DNA from: Nautilus pompilius
Taxonomy: Eukaryota > Mollusca > Cephalopoda > Nautilida > Nautilidae
Reading direction: 5' to 3'
Length of the DNA: 64,000 nt
Assembly (NCBI GenBank): GCA_018389105.1
Contig: JACATO010002132.1
Location: 186,001 to 250,000 of the forward strand
The notes under the pieces are model-generated. The model worked only from the letters and a program-made list of their open reading frames with translations, did not search any database and was not told the DNA's origin. The position numbers were made by a program, and so were the translations under genes. Positions 62,057-64,000 of the stretch are shown here, in pieces; the first letter of the stretch is position 1; the number at the start of each line of letters is the position of its first letter.

Positions 62057-63131
62057 AGAGATGGAGAGAGAGAGAGAGAGAGAGAGATAAGAGATGGAGA
62101 GAGAGAGGAGAGAGAAGAGCGAGAGAGAGAGATGAAGAGATGGAGAGAGAGAGAGAGGAGCGAGAGAGAGAGAGATGAAGAGATGGAGAGAGAGAGAGAG
62201 AGAGAGAGAGATGAAGAGATGGAGAGAGAGAGAGAGAGTGTGTGGTGGTGCCATTGCAATTTATCTTGGGAAAGAGAAAAATAACATCATCTTTTCCTGG
62301 AATTTGTCAGCTTAAAAAAAAAAAGAAATTTATTACAAAACTAGATACTTGGCCTCACCAAAAGCAAAGCATTTCCCTTTCAATATTTCAAAAGACTTTG
62401 AAGGCGAGGTTGCATCAGCAAAATGCGTGAAAATCAATGCAGGTGTTCAAGGAACTGGCAAACAAAACTGAATACCACCATATCACTGAATATGGCTCCT
62501 TCGAGCATACGAGCTTTTAATACATTATGTGCTTTTGTTCCATCTTATGCAAGTTATTAAACACTGAGATTTTATAAACACCTTCATCTTTTTTACCAGA
62601 AAATGAGACTATTACTGATTACATTGAAAGCCGAGAGCATTTGTTGCCACTACCTACAGTACAGTCCCCATCTTCAGTAAGCTGTATAGCCTGCTATGAG
62701 CTGTTGTGGACAATGGTGAGGTTATATTGACCTCAGAGTTACATCTTAAGCTCCCTCCTCTAAGAGAACAGAACTTGGCGGATGGCCGAGTCTTTCCAAG
62801 GCGATGATTTACAGAGCAATCAGACAAAAAAAATGGTGGCCTTCAGCATTATTAAAAGAAAGAAAAAAATCAGTAACAAAAGAAAGTCCTACAATGTATT
62901 CCAGTTTCTGAAGTATTACTGCAGTCACAGCAAAATGCATACGTTATCCTGCATTCCTTAACATGCCCAAGAAAATGACACACTTTCGGTAATGTACGAA
63001 AAACACAAGTATGGTGCGGCCATTTCTACCATACCTCAGCTTCAGGGTGATCCATTAAGGCGGCCAGCACATCCTCTTTAGAAAGGACGAACAGTTCGGA
63101 ATAACCCACCGACCTCACATCTGCAGTTCTC
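36949..63131 (-). CDS. cyclic nucleotide-gated cation channel, last five coding exons
   Basis: Tetrameric plasma-membrane cation channel opened by cGMP or cAMP in sensory cells. Exons in transcript order: 63035-63131, 42837-43807, 39723-39876, 38402-38509 and 36949-37026. All are GT-AG, phases agree, and together they give 468 codons plus TGA. The first encodes the end of the cyclic-nucleotide-binding domain: RTADVRSVGYSELFVLSKED, with the Thr that contacts cGMP in CNGA1, then LAALMDHPEAE. The second starts in the C-helix (SIIREYGQKRLKQIEAHRKN) and continues into about 300 polar, Ser- and Arg-rich residues with no known domain. The fourth (LDTVYQETLDSVNKLTIQQA and on) is a coiled coil, in the place of the leucine-zipper domain that sets subunit assembly. 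The last ends in KYHSYKFKDA. Pore and membrane segments are off the right edge. A minus-strand ATTAAA lies at 36303-36308. Subtype (alpha, beta or CNGL) is unresolved. Confidence 0.85.
37545..37775 (+). repeat. SINE, family 2
   Basis: The head has TGGATTACTGGGCTCCCAAGG and a B-box-like GGAGTTTGATCTC. The family body follows: GGTTTCTTCTCATTCTTCTC, CCAATTGGCTACATGAG, TTTCCTCTCACATCTG. It lies in the channel gene's last intron, antisense to it. Confidence 0.65.
38112..38397 (+). mobile_element. tRNA-derived SINE, family 1, inserted at a splice donor
   Basis: A 286-bp copy of the 13199 element. A box TGGCTCAGTGGTGAGAGTG, B box GGGTTCAATTCC, the CCTTGAGCAAGGTACTTTAC motif and a (GAA)n tail are present. 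The target duplication is ATACATTTAAGT at 38100-38111 and ATACCTTTAAGT at 38398-38409, with one mismatch. The right copy contains the minus-strand exon-intron junction ACTTAAAG|GTAT of the channel exon 38402-38509. The insertion therefore duplicated the donor, and the copy next to the exon still has the GT. Confidence 0.92.
38510..39722. other. channel intron, nothing recognised
   Basis: AT-rich intron between the coiled-coil exon and the exon at 39723-39876; only a short TA run near 39180 stands out. Confidence 0.5.
39877..42836. other. channel intron, nothing recognised
   Basis: AT-rich intron. A possible tRNA-like B-box (GAGTTCAAACC near 40580) hints at an old SINE, but no ends or body can be defined. 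Confidence 0.45.
44090..44560 (-). pseudogene. possible Tc1/mariner transposase remnant
   Basis: An open frame of 173 codons (44081-44602, minus strand) contains VSGRVTDLVVCKGTA, KILQEGLLVYL and DSTFMDDAAPLSH. These loosely follow the order of a Tc1/mariner core (GxGxLVVxxG, then QQDNAPxH) with the second acidic residue. No terminal repeats or DPE/SPDLNP motif were found. It lies in the large channel intron. The resemblance is weak, and it may be a chance frame. Confidence 0.35.
45660..45905 (+). repeat. SINE, family 2
   Basis: Preceded by an (AAC)n run at 45630-45652. The head has GGTGGTCCGGTGCTTAAACA; the body has CATTTCTTCTCACTTCTTCC, CCAGCTGGCCACATAAAC and TTCCTCCCTCGGCTAAAAG; the tail is ACCAACAACAACGG. 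This body is a good match to the other family 2 copies. Confidence 0.65.
45906..47664. other. channel intron stretch, nothing recognised
   Basis: AT-rich sequence with an (AAT)n run near 46701-46720. No coding segment or repeat with clear ends. Confidence 0.45.
47665..47778 (-). CDS. candidate terminal exon with coiled coil, inside the large channel intron
   Basis: An acceptor (TTTGTACTTGCAG) precedes 37 codons ending in TAA. The residues (LSEEIEQLLQLVAKNNSAYK, then QSLAKTRQILSILKNGE) form a strong amphipathic coiled-coil pattern. The phase is 0, which matches the end of channel exon 63035-63131, so it could be an alternative short C-terminus. It could equally be the last exon of an unrelated nested gene, or chance. 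I see no other exon to pair it with. Confidence 0.35.
   Translation of the reverse strand, partial: LSEEIEQLLQLVAKNNSAYKQSLAKTRQILSILKNGE
47990..48385. repeat. degenerate tandem repeat, unit about 40 bp
   Basis: CCCTATAGTTATT or a close variant recurs roughly every 40 bases, about nine times, often followed by ATAAACAGTCTATT. The units are diverged, which indicates an old minisatellite. Confidence 0.65.
48386..48830 (+). repeat. dispersed repeat, copy B of an unclassified family
   Basis: Same block order as the copy at 25319: GGTGGAAATGGAAAAAG, ATTATACACAGAGTTAC, TTATGACATTACACCACATA, CTTTGTTCCCGAAGACT, TATTGAGTGGGAG, GGTCCATT. It is interrupted by a G run at 48669-48685. Another copy of the family could help define its ends. 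Confidence 0.6.
48977..49450 (-). mobile_element. mariner-like element, 3' half of transposase
   Basis: The terminal repeat CAGGGTGATCAAAAAGTAAA starts at 48977 after TA (48975-48976) and matches the ends of the 5349 element. The minus-strand interior encodes transposase C-terminal pieces: DGATAHTSAQSVKLLEEVF with the second catalytic Asp, then the region matching KVFEDNPHS. Frames are broken. The far end is not clear; similarity fades near 49450. Confidence 0.75.
50420..50483. mobile_element. hAT terminal fragment
   Basis: On the minus strand this reads CAGAGGCGTAGCAAGGGTTC, then TTAGCGCCTGGGGCAAAG, a terminal sequence of the type carried by ZMYM1-related hAT elements. It points left, away from the hAT pseudogene at 50739, so it is probably the end of another broken copy. 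Confidence 0.4.
50739..52760 (+). pseudogene. hAT transposase pseudogene, ZMYM1-like
   Basis: Begins with MDIREIFQQRGN at 50739. Family fragments follow in order across several frames: FCCTHDIALW (51228-51258), LCEETIREEMVSF and IIADESADISG (about 51400-51500), GYDGCSM (about 51680), then VFVHCAAHKLNLVVNNLN (51745-51800). The dimerisation region reads LTLPVTTTRTAERSFEKAEN at about 52633-52692. Stops and shifts break every domain. It lies in the large channel intron in antisense orientation. Confidence 0.85.
52990..53240. repeat. cryptic ATC/ATT-rich simple sequence
   Basis: Begins with (ATC)n at 52996-53009 and continues as diverged TTATC/ATCATT runs through about 53230. Probably a decayed microsatellite. 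Confidence 0.5.
53241..58799. other. large channel intron, central part
   Basis: No supported gene. A (TA)n run lies at 54331-54352 and an AAC/AAAC-rich stretch at 55146-55180. Around 56260-56990 the minus strand has scattered protein-like pieces (SVDFAAKELQEYGEPARNAR) between stops, perhaps a very old pseudogene of unknown family. Confidence 0.4.
58800..59085. repeat. degenerate tandem repeat, unit about 30 bp
   Basis: About nine diverged units built on TCAGCATCATGTTAAACAAGAGG (for example TCAACATCATGTCAAACAAGA, TTCAGATCATGTTAAACAAGA). Old minisatellite in the channel intron. Confidence 0.6.
60484..60634. repeat. GA-rich polypurine tract 1
   Basis: About 150 bases of (GA)n, interrupted by GG and by ATGGAGAG. 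Open frames on either strand here (Arg-Glu or Ser-Leu repeats) are artefacts of the repeat. Confidence 0.95.
60720..61883. other. channel intron between two GA tracts, nothing recognised
   Basis: AT-rich intron sequence with poly-T runs; no coding or mobile feature recognised. Confidence 0.5.
61884..62238. repeat. GA-rich polypurine tract 2 with about 40-bp higher-order unit
   Basis: About 355 bases, nearly all purine on the plus strand. The marker GATGAAGAGATGGAGAGAGA recurs about nine times, every 33-43 bases, with variable (GA)n between. This is a compound microsatellite-minisatellite. Any open frame here is repeat-derived. Confidence 0.95.
62239..63034. other. channel intron sequence, nothing recognised
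   Basis: AT-rich sequence directly downstream (in transcript sense) of exon 63035-63131. I see no additional channel exon. Confidence 0.5.
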
Positions 63132-64000
63132 CTGGAGAAAAAAAAAACAAACAAACAAAAAAGAAAGATGGTTGGTCAAAGCGTCGAGGATTCCATGCAT
63201 GGGGAAAAAAGATAAGCATTCCTGCCCACCAAAAAAAAATATCAGTGAGTGATTCCCTCCCCCTGATGCAACAAACAAATGCTTCTAAATGGTAAATATT
63301 TGGTTACGAACAGCCTGGTTTTATCTGGTCTTTGTTTTTCTCTTTCTCCTGAGGTTATGACTGACACATACATTTTAAAAAAGGGGGGAGGAGGAACTCT
63401 TTTCCTTTAGGAGAGACTTTTGTTTGTTTACTTGTTCTCTCCGACTTCAGTTAAAATTCACCACCAGGGAAGGTCCAGCCGGTGGTAGCGACACGTCTGT
63501 GCGAACGCTTCGCATCAGTTCTGAATTTCTGTTTCTCAGAAGATCCCGTTTACCTTACGCCCCCTTAAAAAAAAGAGTGCCGAATCTCACCTCCCTCTCC
63601 TCCGAGGAAACAAATCCCAGTCCCTAATCTCTTTTGTTCCCCCAGAAACGAAGTTCCATATTTCCCCGAGATTGGTTCCGATAAAAAACAAAGGCGGCAT
63701 TATGATGGCAACAAAACATGTGATTAGGTTTTTAAGAACAAAACTAAAATTAAATATTCCTGTACAATGGGACCCACGTGCAGCATACAACATTTCATTA
63801 AATGCATTTCCACTTTCATCTGTTTTGCTTTATTCCTTCAGTAGACTGTTCACCACTAATTGATGCTATCTGCTTGTTTTGATATTCCAGAATAAGAAGG
63901 GAAATTGCCATTTTAATAGTGAAACTACCCGGCTCCCACCACACCAAAAAAAAAAAAGAAATGTTTATGTAGTTAGTTCCTTAATTATTATTTGTAGATT
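63132..64000. other. channel intron upstream of the binding-domain exon
   Basis: The exon at 63131 starts in phase 2, so earlier binding-domain and membrane exons must lie further right. I found none in these 870 bases. Confidence 0.5.

Noticed and set aside
61856-62259. 130-codon Ser/Leu-rich and Arg/Glu-rich open frames
   Set aside because: Produced by the GA repeat on both strands; no coding signal.

Overview
The window is AT-rich, intron-rich animal DNA. Introns are long, splice sites are canonical GT-AG, tRNA-derived SINEs have target-site duplications, and there are many DNA transposons (mariner, Tc1, hAT, Tigger-like). I see no operon structure and no prokaryotic or viral gene set. 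The protein families and SINE content fit an invertebrate, most likely a lophotrochozoan such as a mollusc. That placement is inference; no sequence here fixes the species.

Three protein-coding loci can be assembled exon by exon. (1) Minus strand, 3055-7499: the first two coding exons of a secreted or membrane M14 metallocarboxypeptidase closest to carboxypeptidase D; the rest lies off the left edge. (2) Plus strand, 7725-27029: a complete seven-exon gene for a 197-residue CDP-alcohol phosphatidyltransferase related to phosphatidylinositol synthase. Its 40-base first coding exon lies 225 bases from the carboxypeptidase start, so the two genes diverge from a shared GC-rich promoter region. (3) Minus strand, 36949-63131: the last five coding exons of a cyclic nucleotide-gated cation channel, from the end of the cyclic-nucleotide-binding domain through a long linker and a coiled coil to the stop. 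Between loci 2 and 3 (27030-36948) lie 3'UTR, repeats and a few exon-like segments of an unidentified plus-strand gene.

Layout: 198-1530 decayed mariner; 1967-2161 inverted SINE pair; 3055-7499 carboxypeptidase exons with a 77-bp minisatellite in the intron; 7500-7724 divergent promoter; 8020-8740 32-bp minisatellite; 11090-18964 exons 2-6 of the phosphatidyltransferase; 19170-24993 a Tc1 element split by a hAT element that itself carries a Tigger-like MITE; 26976-27029 last exon; 28856-29325 Tigger-like MITE; 36949-43807 the channel's C-terminal exons; 43808-63034 a 19-kb channel intron holding transposon debris, degenerate tandem repeats and two large GA tracts.

Most notable points: a SINE whose 12-bp target duplication spans the splice donor of a channel exon; the three-deep transposon nest; the divergent gene pair; and two phase-compatible candidate alternative terminal exons. 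I found no CRISPR, prophage or other defence system. Database-level claims (exact orthology, horizontal transfer) are untested.
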